Shown here: positions 1 to 6,365 of the stretch, in pieces
How the letters are laid out: the number at the start of each line of letters is the position of its first letter
How positions within the stretch are numbered: position 1 is the first letter of the stretch
Assembly: GCA_004554205.1 (NCBI GenBank)
Contig: SFNH01000079.1
Coordinates: 1 to 8,561, forward strand
Length of the DNA stretch: 8,561 nt
From: Clostridium sp.
Lineage (GTDB): Bacteria; Bacillota; Clostridia; Lachnospirales; Lachnospiraceae
Direction of reading: 5' to 3'
Notes under the pieces: model-generated
What the model was told of the DNA's origin: nothing
Database searches by the model: none
Seen by the model: only the letters and a program-made list of their open reading frames with translations
Made by a program: the position numbers and the translations under genes

Positions 1-935
1 TTCAGGCTGCCCTTCACAGAATATTCTTCGGGCATATCCGCATACTCTTCCCCGGTCTCCGGCTCTTCCGGATTCTCCGGCTTCTCCAACTCTTCGGGAC
101 TCTCCGGCTCTTCTAAAGCTTCCTCGTCTTCTGGTTCGGCTTTTGCGGCTTCCGCCTCCGCTCTCGCACGCGCGGCTTCCGCCTCCGTTCTCGCCTTAGC
201 AGCTTCCGCCTCCGCTCTCGCCTTCGCGGCCTCCGCCTCCGCTCTCGCCTTAGCGGCCTCCGCCTCCGCTCTCGCCCGCGCGGCTTCCGCCTCCGCTCTC
301 ACACGCGCGGCTTCCGCCTCTGCTCTCGCCCGCGCGGCTTCCGCCTCCGCTTTCGCCTTAGCGGCCTCCGCCTCCGCTCTCACACGCGCGGCTTCTTCCT
401 CCGCTCTCACACGCGCGGCTTCTTCCTCCGCCGCTTTTCTCGCTTCCTCTGCCTTCACCCGCGCGGCTTCTTCCTCCGCCGCTTTTCTCGCTTCCTTCTC
501 TGCCTTCGCACGCGCAGCTTCTTCCTCCTCCGCTTTTCTCGCTTCCTCCTCTGCCTTCGCACGCGCGGCGGCTTTCTCCGCCGCTTTTCTCGCTTCCTCC
601 TCTGCCTTCACCCGCGCGGCTTCCTCCGCCGCTTTTCTCGCTTCCTCCTCTGCCTTCGCACGCGCTGTTTCTTCCTCCGCCGCTTTTCTCGCTTCCTCCT
701 CTGCCTTCGCACGCGCTGTTTCTTCCTCCGGCTCCTCCCAGATATCCTCGAATTCTTCCAGCAAATCTTCCCACGAGTCTTCCTGATCCGGCACGTCCAG
801 CGGTATTCTGATCCCCTCGCGCGCGCGCCCCTGGCGTTTTACCTGTTCGTATTTACTCTCCCGGCTCTCGTCGTTCTCCCCCGTGAGCAGATCTTCCAGT
901 TCTTTCGCTATCCGGGCAATTTCTTCGTTGCGCAT
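1..935 (-). CDS. Ala/Glu/Arg-rich repeat protein, partial (C-terminus beyond left edge)
   Basis: I read this frame codon by codon and it stays open for 311 residues from an ATG at 933-935 to the window edge. An AAGGAG site lies 8 bases upstream of the ATG. Residues 1-72 are acidic and non-repetitive (begins MRNEEIARIAKELEDLL; contains a Trp/Glu-rich patch near 54-68). Residues 73-172 are six units of 16-18 residues resembling TARAKAEEEARKAAEEE. Residues 173-262 are ten units of nine residues resembling AARARAEAE. A Glu/Pro-rich tail follows (PESPEELEKPENPEEPE), ending in EEYSVKGSL at the edge. No signal peptide or membrane segment is visible. The repeats have no helix breakers and place Arg/Lys four residues before Glu, as in single alpha-helices or coiled coils. 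I do not recognise a family. It starts 60 bases after gtrA, so the two may be co-transcribed. A similar composition occurs in TolA-like linkers, but that is only resemblance. Confidence 0.85.
   Translation of the reverse strand, partial: MRNEEIARIAKELEDLLTGENDESRESKYEQVKRQGRAREGIRIPLDVPDQEDSWEDLLEEFEDIWEEPEEETARAKAEEEARKAAEEETARAKAEEEARKAAEEAARVKAEEEARKAAEKAAARAKAEEEARKAEEEEAARAKAEKEARKAAEEEAARVKAEEARKAAEEEAARVRAEEEAARVRAEAEAAKAKAEAEAARARAEAEAARVRAEAEAARARAEAEAAKARAEAEAAKARAEAEAAKARTEAEAARARAEAEAAKAEPEDEEALEEPESPEELEKPENPEEPETGEEYADMPEEYSVKGSL
150..719 (-). repeat. In-frame tandem repeat array (six 48-54 bp units, then ten 27 bp units)
   Basis: Reading the minus strand, 719-420 holds six units of 17, 16, 16, 18, 17 and 16 codons. 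Positions 419-150 hold ten units of exactly nine codons. All unit lengths are multiples of three, so the frame is never broken. On the plus strand the 27-bp unit is recognisable as recurring CGCGCGGCTTCCGCCTCCGC-like blocks, for example at 277, 304 and 331. Copies are similar but not identical (Arg/Lys, Ala/Val and Glu/Ala swaps). The array lies wholly inside the partial CDS. Confidence 0.9.
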
Positions 936-971
936 ATCCGATTCTCCTTGTTTCAGGTCCGTAACAGTTCC

Positions 972-999
972 CTCATAATCCTTAAGCCGCAGTTATCAA
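972..999 (-). promoter_or_regulatory. Possible weak promoter for the repeat protein
   Basis: TTGATA (plus 994-999) and TATGAG (plus 972-977) are separated by 16 bases on the minus strand, just upstream of the repeat-protein gene. The -35-like element overlaps the gtrA stop codon. The -10 match is only four of six, so the gene could equally be transcribed from the stronger gtrA promoter. Confidence 0.3.
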
Positions 1000-1430
1000 A
1001 CGGCTTCACAGTTATCCTTTTTCGCCTTAAAAATAAACAGCTTGCTAAACAGATAATTGAGTATCAGCGAGATTGCCGACACTGCAATCTTACAGATGAA
1101 ATCCTGATCTATCCCCATACCGTCCACCAGAACCATCATCGCCACGACAGTAAATATCCCCGTGGCGGCTCGGCAAATGACAAAAGCTGAAAATTCCTTC
1201 CATACCACCTTCGGACTGAGTTTCCGGCTGCAGAACACAAACAGCTTATTTGTCACAAACGCAAACAGAACCGCCACCGCCCAGGAAAGCGCCGTTGCCA
1301 GACGATAGTCCATATCTCCCTGTCTCATATACCAGTAACTGACCCAGTCCACTAACGTTGTCAGCACCCCAAATATCAGATATAAAATCGTCTCTCTGTT
1401 TACCAATTTCTTCCAGATCCGCTCAAACAT
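996..1430 (-). CDS. GtrA-family small membrane protein
   Basis: The 144-residue product has the GtrA (PF04138) layout of four predicted membrane helices, at about residues 15-34, 44-66, 79-101 and 108-130. It carries the internally repeated family signatures: VTNKLFVF ends helix 2 and NYLFSKLFIF ends helix 4. The charged, Lys-rich segments fall between and after helices. Family members are thought to move lipid-linked sugars across the membrane for cell-surface glycan or O-antigen modification, but many clostridial members have no known substrate. I chose the ATG at 1428-1430 because a GGGAG site sits 8 bases upstream. An in-frame TTG at 1472 would add 14 uncharacteristic residues. No glycosyltransferase is next to it, so the substrate cannot be inferred. 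It has its own promoter, and the repeat-protein gene follows 60 bases downstream. Confidence 0.9.
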   Translation of the reverse strand: MFERIWKKLVNRETILYLIFGVLTTLVDWVSYWYMRQGDMDYRLATALSWAVAVLFAFVTNKLFVFCSRKLSPKVVWKEFSAFVICRAATGIFTVVAMMVLVDGMGIDQDFICKIAVSAISLILNYLFSKLFIFKAKKDNCEAV

Positions 1431-1489
1431 CCTGCATTCTCCCACCAGGCGGTCCGCTCCCTCGCCGCCCAAAACAGCTATATTTTTTT

Positions 1490-1518
1490 ATTATAAGACA
1501 GAAACTTTAAAAAGTAAA
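1490..1518 (-). promoter_or_regulatory. Promoter of gtrA
   Basis: On the minus strand TTTACT (plus 1513-1518) is followed after 17 bases by a perfect TATAAT (plus 1490-1495), in an AT-rich stretch about 60 bases before the chosen gtrA start. This is a good sigma-A-type promoter. It lies downstream of the aminotransferase terminator, so gtrA should be a separate transcription unit. Confidence 0.7.
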
Positions 1519-1551
1519 GGGATTGCTTGCATTCGTGTGCTTTTCTGGTAG

Positions 1552-1602
1552 CAGTTCAGCCTGCGGCGTAAAATCCGCCGGAAGCGCCGCATGGCTAAAC
1601 TG
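1552..1602. repeat. 51-bp inverted-repeat element, intergenic copy of a dispersed repeat
   Basis: The arms CAGTTCAGCCTGCGGCG (1552-1568) and CGCCGCATGGCTAAACTG (1585-1602) are complementary apart from one mismatch and one bulged base, around a 16-base centre. The CGGCG of the left arm could instead pair with CCGCCG at 1575-1580. Bases 1561-1603 recur, with few mismatches, on the opposite strand at 8152-8194. The element lies between the aminotransferase terminator and the gtrA promoter, and no gene overlaps it. Confidence 0.75.
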
Positions 1603-1610
1603 TCGCCTCT

Positions 1611-1650
1611 CCTGTAAAACAAAACGGCGGAAACTGTCAAGTCTCCGCCA
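1611..1650 (-). terminator. Intrinsic terminator of the aminotransferase gene
   Basis: On the minus strand a 10-bp stem (plus 1640-1649 with 1626-1635, one G-T pair) closes a 4-base loop. It is followed by GTTTTGTTTTAC (plus 1614-1625). It begins about 38 bases after the aminotransferase stop codon, the expected position for rho-independent termination. Confidence 0.85.
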
Positions 1651-1687
1651 TCTCTGTTTGTATAAGTTTATATTGCTGTTCCCCACT

Positions 1688-2980
1688 CTATCCTTTCCTG
1701 TCCGACAGGATCTTGTCAATGCTCACGAGCTTCACGCAGAGCGCAAACAGCTCCATCGCAAGAATGAGGTCTCCAAGCGGCGGGTACGACGGCGCAATGC
1801 GGATGTTGGTATCGCGCGGATCCTTTCCGTATGGATACGTCGCTCCTGCTCCCGTCATCACAAGCCCCGCTTTCTTGCACTTCGCGACAATCGCTTTCGC
1901 ACAGCCGTCTAAGGAATCAAAGGAGATAAAATACCCGCCCTTCGGCGTAGTCCAGCTCCCGATCTCAAGTCCCGCCAGCTCCCGCTCAAGAATCCCCGTG
2001 ACCGCCTCAAACTTCGGCCGCAGGATGTCCGCGTGCTTCCTCATATGCTCCACCACACCGTGAATATCTTTAAAGAAGCGCACATGACGGAGCTGGTTCA
2101 CCTTATCATGGCCGATCGTCTGGTACTTGAGCTGCTTCTGGATATCCTCCAGGTTGTTGCGGGATGTCGCGATCGCCGCAATGCCGGAGCCGGGGAAGCT
2201 GATCTTTGAGGTTGATGAAAATTTGTAAACAAGATCCGGATTTCCCGCCCGCTTACACTCCGCAAGAATCTCGATCAGGTGATCCTGGTCGTGGTCATAC
2301 AGGTGATGCATTCCGTAGGCATTGTCCCAGTATATGCGGAAGTCCGGGGCGGCGGGCTTCAGTCTCGCAAAGCGGCGGACAGTCTCGTCCGAATAGCTGT
2401 TGCCCGTGGGATTCGAGTACTTCGGCACACACCAGATGCCCTTGATTCCCATGTCGCCTGCCACAAGCTCCTCCACCATATCCATATCCGGCCCGTCGTC
2501 ACGCATCGGCACCGGGATCATCTCAATCCCAAAATACTCGGTAATGCCGAAATGGCGGTCATAGCCCGGCACCGGGCAGAGAAACTTTACTTTATCAAGC
2601 CTGCACCACGGGGTTGAGCCCATGACGCCGTGGGTCATGGAACGCGACACCGTATCAAACATCACATTCAGACTGGAGTTTCCGTATATGATGATATTCT
2701 CCGGGGAGACCTCCATCATATCGCCGATCAGCTCCTTTGCCTCCCGGATGCCGGTCAGCACGCCGTAGTTGCGGCAGTCTGTGCCGTCCTCACATGTCAG
2801 GTCACAGTCGCTTTTCAGCACATCCATCATGCCCATGGACAGATCGAGCTGCTCGACGCTCGGCTTGCCGCGGGACATATCGAGGCGCAGATCCTTTCCC
2901 TGGAATTCTTTATATTTCGCAGACAGCTGTTTCTTAAGCGCCTGCAACTCTTCATTGCTTATCTCTGCATATGGCTGCAT
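1688..2980 (-). CDS. PLP-dependent aminotransferase, aspartate/MocR-like (PF12897 type)
   Basis: The 430-residue protein is a complete fold-type I aminotransferase. Visible PLP-site features are the YSNPTGN loop with Asn190, the DNAY segment with Asp219 (expected to contact the pyridine nitrogen) and Tyr222, and the STSKISFPGSG segment with Lys259, the expected Schiff-base lysine. A conserved-looking DMSRGKPS stretch lies near residues 34-41. The sequence resembles a clostridial/actinobacterial group that includes aspartate aminotransferases such as AspT of Corynebacterium glutamicum. Glutamate plus oxaloacetate to aspartate plus 2-oxoglutarate is therefore the most likely reaction, though the substrate is not proven. 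The ATG at 2978-2980 has an AAGGAGG site 6 bases upstream. It lies 124 bases downstream of gatB with its own promoter and terminator, so it is probably a single-gene unit. Its presumed product, aspartate, is the substrate of the AspRS encoded upstream. Confidence 0.88.
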   Translation of the reverse strand: MQPYAEISNEELQALKKQLSAKYKEFQGKDLRLDMSRGKPSVEQLDLSMGMMDVLKSDCDLTCEDGTDCRNYGVLTGIREAKELIGDMMEVSPENIIIYGNSSLNVMFDTVSRSMTHGVMGSTPWCRLDKVKFLCPVPGYDRHFGITEYFGIEMIPVPMRDDGPDMDMVEELVAGDMGIKGIWCVPKYSNPTGNSYSDETVRRFARLKPAAPDFRIYWDNAYGMHHLYDHDQDHLIEILAECKRAGNPDLVYKFSSTSKISFPGSGIAAIATSRNNLEDIQKQLKYQTIGHDKVNQLRHVRFFKDIHGVVEHMRKHADILRPKFEAVTGILERELAGLEIGSWTTPKGGYFISFDSLDGCAKAIVAKCKKAGLVMTGAGATYPYGKDPRDTNIRIAPSYPPLGDLILAMELFALCVKLVSIDKILSDRKG

Positions 2981-3015
2981 TATTTTCCTCCTTACTCAGT
3001 CCATTTTCCGTTTAT

Positions 3016-3044
3016 ATCTTACACGAAAACGCTTCGATTTACAA
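3016..3044 (-). promoter_or_regulatory. Promoter of the aminotransferase gene
   Basis: TTGTAA (plus 3039-3044) and TAAGAT (plus 3016-3021) are separated by exactly 17 bases on the minus strand, 35 bases before the ATG. The position just beyond the gatB 3' hairpin supports independent transcription of the aminotransferase. Confidence 0.6.
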
Positions 3045-3060
3045 TCCCGTTTGTTCCGTC

Positions 3061-3082
3061 GCGGCTGGGAACACCCAGCCGC
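3061..3082 (-). terminator. Strong hairpin after gatB, terminator-like but without a U-tract
   Basis: GCGGCTGGG and CCCAGCCGC form a perfect 9-bp stem with a 4-base loop, 22 bases after the gatB stop codon. The following minus-strand sequence is GACGGAACAAACGGG, with no run of T. It may be a weak or degraded terminator, a pause site or an mRNA 3'-end stabiliser. Its place at the end of the operon is the main argument for a terminating role. Confidence 0.45.
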
Positions 3083-3104
3083 AGCGTCTCACGCGGTCTG
3101 TCTT

Positions 3105-4541
3105 TTACCGGCTCATCAGCTCCCGCACCAGCGCATTTACCACCGCCGGGTCCGCCTTGCCCTTCATCGCCCGCATGGTCTGCCCGACGATAAAGCCCAT
3201 CGCCTTTTCCTTTCCGGCTTTGAAGTCCGCGACCGACTGCGGATTTGCCGCGATGATCTCCTCGATCGCCTCTTTTAAGGCGCCCTCGTCATTTACCACC
3301 TTAAGGCCGTGCTCCTCCACATACGCCTCCGGGTCGGCGTCCTCCTTAAACACCGCCTCAAATACATCCCGCGCCACCGTGCGGTTGATGACATTTTTCT
3401 CCACCATACCGATGAGCTTTGCCAGGTTTTCCGGGGAAAAGTTCATATCCTCCGGCTCCTGTTCCTGCTCCTTTAACAGGCGCATCGCCTCAGTCATCAG
3501 CCAGTTGGAAACCTCCTTCGGCTTTCTGCACAGCTTCACCGTCTCCTCAAACACATCGGCGAGATGCTTCGAGCCTGTGAGAATCTCCGCGTCATACTTC
3601 GGAAGTCCGTATTCCTCCTGATACCGCGCCATTTTCTCCGTGCGAAGCTCCGGCTGCGCCGCCCTCACGCGCATGATCCACTCATCGCTTATATACACCG
3701 GAACAAGATCCGGATCCGGGAAATAGCGGTAATCCTGCGCGTCCTCCTTGGAGCGCATCGCGTGTGAGGACTCCTTGTTATCATCCCAGCGCCGCGTCTC
3801 CTGGACAACCTTCTTCCCGTCCTCAAGAAGCTCGATCTGGCGGCTGCGCTCGCCCTCAATGGCGCGTGCAATCGCCTTGAAGGAATTTAAGTTTTTCATC
3901 TCGGTGCGGGTTCCGAACTGCTGCGCCCCCACCTCGCGGACGGACAGATTGACGTCGGCACGCATGGAGCCCTCCTGCAGCTTGCAGTCGGACGCGCCGA
4001 GATACTGGATGATCATCCGCAGCTTTTCCAGATAGGCGATCACCTCGTCCGCGCTTCTCATGTCCGGCTCCGACACGATCTCGATCAGCGGCACGCCGCT
4101 TCGGTTGTAGTCCACGAGGGAGCAGTCCTCCCACTCGTCATGAATCAGCTTTCCGGCGTCCTCCTCCATGTGAATCTCATGGATTCCGATCCGTTTTTTG
4201 CCCCCGGGCGTCTCGATCTCCACCCAGCCGTCGTGGCAGATCGGCAGGTAGAGCTGGGAGATCTGGTAGTTCTGCGGGTTGTCGGGATAAAAGTAATTCT
4301 TCCGGTCAAATTTACAGTATTGGTTAATGCCGCAGTTTGTGGCGAGACCCACCGCCAGCGCATACTCCACCACCTGCTTATTCAATACCGGAAGAGACCC
4401 CGGCATACCGGTGCACACCGGGCAGGTGTGGGTGTTCGGCGCGCCGCCAAATTCCGTGGAGCAGCCGCAGAAAATCTTTGTCTTCGTAGCCAGCTCCACA
4501 TGAACCTCAAGACCGATGACCGTCTCATACTGTCTGCTCAT
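3105..4541 (-). CDS. gatB: Asp-tRNA(Asn)/Glu-tRNA(Gln) amidotransferase subunit B
   Basis: GatB is the tRNA-binding kinase subunit of GatCAB. It activates the misacylated aspartyl or glutamyl group with ATP and then uses ammonia delivered from GatA. The 478-residue length is normal for the family. The N-terminus has the hallmark YETVIGLEVHVEL, then Cys25-x-Cys27 and Cys40-x-x-Cys43 (CPVCTGMPG), a likely zinc-binding set. The conserved FDRKNYFYPDNPQNYQISQ block follows in the cradle domain. The C-terminus has the YqeY-like tail (GFIVGQTMRAMKGKADP...). The ATG directly follows the gatA stop codon (TAG-ATG), with an AAAGGAGGTG site inside the end of gatA, which favours coupled translation. The gene looks intact and is the last of the aspS-gatC-gatA-gatB unit. 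Confidence 0.97.
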   Translation of the reverse strand: MSRQYETVIGLEVHVELATKTKIFCGCSTEFGGAPNTHTCPVCTGMPGSLPVLNKQVVEYALAVGLATNCGINQYCKFDRKNYFYPDNPQNYQISQLYLPICHDGWVEIETPGGKKRIGIHEIHMEEDAGKLIHDEWEDCSLVDYNRSGVPLIEIVSEPDMRSADEVIAYLEKLRMIIQYLGASDCKLQEGSMRADVNLSVREVGAQQFGTRTEMKNLNSFKAIARAIEGERSRQIELLEDGKKVVQETRRWDDNKESSHAMRSKEDAQDYRYFPDPDLVPVYISDEWIMRVRAAQPELRTEKMARYQEEYGLPKYDAEILTGSKHLADVFEETVKLCRKPKEVSNWLMTEAMRLLKEQEQEPEDMNFSPENLAKLIGMVEKNVINRTVARDVFEAVFKEDADPEAYVEEHGLKVVNDEGALKEAIEEIIAANPQSVADFKAGKEKAMGFIVGQTMRAMKGKADPAVVNALVRELMSR

Positions 4542-6023
4542 CTAGCGCACCTCCTTTGCGGCCTGCTTTGCGATCGCAGGCGTCTCGTATGCCCGGCTCT
4601 TCTCAAACGCGAAGCCAGCGCGGATAATATCCTTCTCCCGAAAGCAGTTTCCGATGAGCTGCACTCCGATCGGCAGTCCCTTTGCGTCAGGACCGCAGGG
4701 AACCGTCATGCCCGGAAGCCCCGCCAGATTCACGGAAATCGTGTAGATATCGCCCAGATACATCTGAAGCGGGTCCGTCAGGGATTCCCCCAGCCTCGGC
4801 GCCGTCGTGGGCGCCGCGGGGCTTAAGATCACGTCATATTTTTCAAACGCGCGGTCAAACGCCTGCTTGATCAGCGCCTTTGTCCGCAGCGCTTTCAGGT
4901 AGTAGGCATCGTAATAGCCGCTGCTCAGGACGAACGAGCCGAGCATGATCCGGCGCTTTACCTCCGCGCCGAAGCCCTCCGAGCGGCTCTTTTTGTACAT
5001 ATTGTGAAGCCCCTCGTACTCCTTTGTCCGGTAGCCGTATTTCACGCCGTCAAAACGGGAGAGGTTGGAGCTCGCCTCCGCGGAGGCGATGACATAGTAC
5101 GCGGGGATGGCGTATTCCACCAGGCTTAGATCAAACTCCTCCACCACGGCGCCCTTGTCCGCAAGCACCTTCGCCGCATGGAGCACGGCCCCCTTTACCT
5201 CCTCATCAAGACCCGGGCGGAAATAATCCTTCGGGATGCCGACGCGCATTCCGCGCACATCGTCCACGAGCGCGGAGGTGAAATCGCAGTCCTCGCGCTT
5301 TACGGAGGTACTGTCCTTCTTATCATAGGAAGCGATCGCCTCAAGGATCGCCGCGCAGTCGGTCACGTCCTTCGCCACCGGCCCGATCTGGTCGAGAGAG
5401 GAGCCGTATGCGATCAGCCCGTACCGGGAGACCGTGCCGTAGGTGGGCTTGATCCCCGTCACGCCGCAGAAAGAGCTGGGCTGGCGGATCGAGCCGCCGG
5501 TGTCAGACCCCAGCGCGCAAAAGCATTCATTCGCCGCCACTGCCGCGCAGGAGCCGCCGGAGGAGCCGCCCGGCACATGCTCCGTATTCCACGGATTTCT
5601 CGTCACGCCGAACGCGGAGGTCTCGGTGGTGCTCCCCATGGCAAATTCATCCATGTTCGTCTTGCCAAGGATCACCGCGCCCGCCTTTTCCAGATTTTTC
5701 ACCGCCTCCGCCGTGTAGGTCGGCCTGAAATTATAAAGAATCTTCGAACTGCATGTGGTAAGCAGCCCCTCTGTGCACATATTGTCCTTTACCGCCACTG
5801 GCACGCCCGCAAGCGGCCCGGCAAGGCTCCCGTCCTCAATCCGCTTCTGAACCTCTCCGGCGCGCTTTAAGGCACCCTCCTCATCGACGGTCACATAGCA
5901 GTTTAACATCGGCTCCAGCGCCTTTATCTGCGCCAGGGACGCTTCCACCGCCTCCACGGCGGTAATCTCCCCGGCCTTTATCTTTTTCCCAAGCTCTACG
6001 GCAGTCAAATCTAAAATACTCAC
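4542..6023 (-). CDS. gatA: Asp-tRNA(Asn)/Glu-tRNA(Gln) amidotransferase subunit A
   Basis: GatA is the glutaminase/amidase subunit that releases ammonia from glutamine and channels it to GatB. With the GTG at 6021-6023 as start, the 493-residue protein begins (M)SILDLTAVELG, as in homologues. The amidase-signature triad then falls at Lys79 (PVAVKDN), Ser154 (PGGSSGGS) and Ser178 (DTGGSIR), the numbering of the Staphylococcus aureus enzyme, which strongly supports this start. A GTG at 6038 would add MRRWN, with a poor ribosome binding site. A GAGG lies 9 bases before the chosen GTG. The Gly/Ser-rich amidase core runs through residues 151-180 and continues to the FCGVTGIKPTYG and DQIGPV motifs. 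It starts 35 bases after the gatC stop and abuts gatB. No disruption was seen. Confidence 0.96.
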   Translation of the reverse strand: MSILDLTAVELGKKIKAGEITAVEAVEASLAQIKALEPMLNCYVTVDEEGALKRAGEVQKRIEDGSLAGPLAGVPVAVKDNMCTEGLLTTCSSKILYNFRPTYTAEAVKNLEKAGAVILGKTNMDEFAMGSTTETSAFGVTRNPWNTEHVPGGSSGGSCAAVAANECFCALGSDTGGSIRQPSSFCGVTGIKPTYGTVSRYGLIAYGSSLDQIGPVAKDVTDCAAILEAIASYDKKDSTSVKREDCDFTSALVDDVRGMRVGIPKDYFRPGLDEEVKGAVLHAAKVLADKGAVVEEFDLSLVEYAIPAYYVIASAEASSNLSRFDGVKYGYRTKEYEGLHNMYKKSRSEGFGAEVKRRIMLGSFVLSSGYYDAYYLKALRTKALIKQAFDRAFEKYDVILSPAAPTTAPRLGESLTDPLQMYLGDIYTISVNLAGLPGMTVPCGPDAKGLPIGVQLIGNCFREKDIIRAGFAFEKSRAYETPAIAKQAAKEVR

Positions 6024-6058
6024 GTTCCATCGCCTCACTCTCTGTCTGCTTTACAGGG

Positions 6059-6352
6059 TTACTCTACGGTCTTCGGCACCTTAAACGAGCCGTCCTTTTT
6101 CTCCGGCGCATTTTTAAGGATATTGTCCCGGTCGTCGCCGTTTGTCACCACATCCTCGCGGAACACATTGTTCACCGGAAATATATGGGACATGGGCTCC
6201 ACACCGCTCGTGTCCAGCTCATTTAATTTGTCGATATAGTCAAGCATTCTCCCCATATCCGTCCTCGCCGCTTCCTTCTCACCGGCGGACAGCTCAAGCT
6301 TCGCCAGAATGCCCACATACTCCATCGTCTCGTCACTGATGATATTTGCCAT
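6059..6352 (-). CDS. gatC: Asp-tRNA(Asn)/Glu-tRNA(Gln) amidotransferase subunit C
   Basis: This 97-residue protein matches GatC, the small subunit that wraps around the GatA-GatB interface and stabilises the complex. Recognisable segments are the N-terminal helix ISDETMEYVGILAKLELS, the middle LDYIDKLNELDTSGVEPMSH block and the NVFREDVV segment that threads between the larger subunits. The C-terminal KKDGSFKVPKTVE is typical. The ATG is preceded by AAGGAGG with 8 bases of spacing, and that site overlaps the aspS stop codon (the gap to aspS is only 13 bases). This indicates co-translation within one message. Genome annotations may call it Asp/Glu-ADT subunit C. Confidence 0.96.
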   Translation of the reverse strand: MANIISDETMEYVGILAKLELSAGEKEAARTDMGRMLDYIDKLNELDTSGVEPMSHIFPVNNVFREDVVTNGDDRDNILKNAPEKKDGSFKVPKTVE

Positions 6353-6365
6353 GTCTCTCTCCTCC

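Noticed and set aside
150..419. Regular 27-bp repeats as a CRISPR array
   Set aside because: The units are contiguous with no unique spacers, differ in sequence and encode an unbroken protein repeat.
358..774. Gly/Ser/Arg-rich 138-residue minus-strand reading frame
   Set aside because: It is another frame of the tandem repeats in the Ala/Glu-rich gene. The chosen frame has a ribosome binding site, starts at 935 and stays open throughout.
958..970. 13-bp match TCCGTAACAGTTC also found at 8146-8158
   Set aside because: About one 13-bp match is expected by chance in a window of this size and the flanks do not align. It could be a repeat tip but is not supported alone.
984..1006. Hairpin over the gtrA stop codon (AAGCCG with CGGCTT) as a terminator
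   Set aside because: The stem is 6 bp with an 11-base loop and has no T-run after it.
1431..1472. Upstream TTG start for gtrA
   Set aside because: The extra 14 residues are not GtrA-like, and the ATG at 1430 has a well-placed GGGAG site.
2971..3621. Plus-strand 216-residue reading frame across the gatB end and the aminotransferase promoter
   Set aside because: It is a shadow of gatB and of the well-supported intergenic region, with low-complexity Ser/Phe-rich content.
4140..4826. Plus-strand 228-residue reading frame opposite gatB/gatA
   Set aside because: It is antisense to two clearly conserved genes and has no family resemblance.
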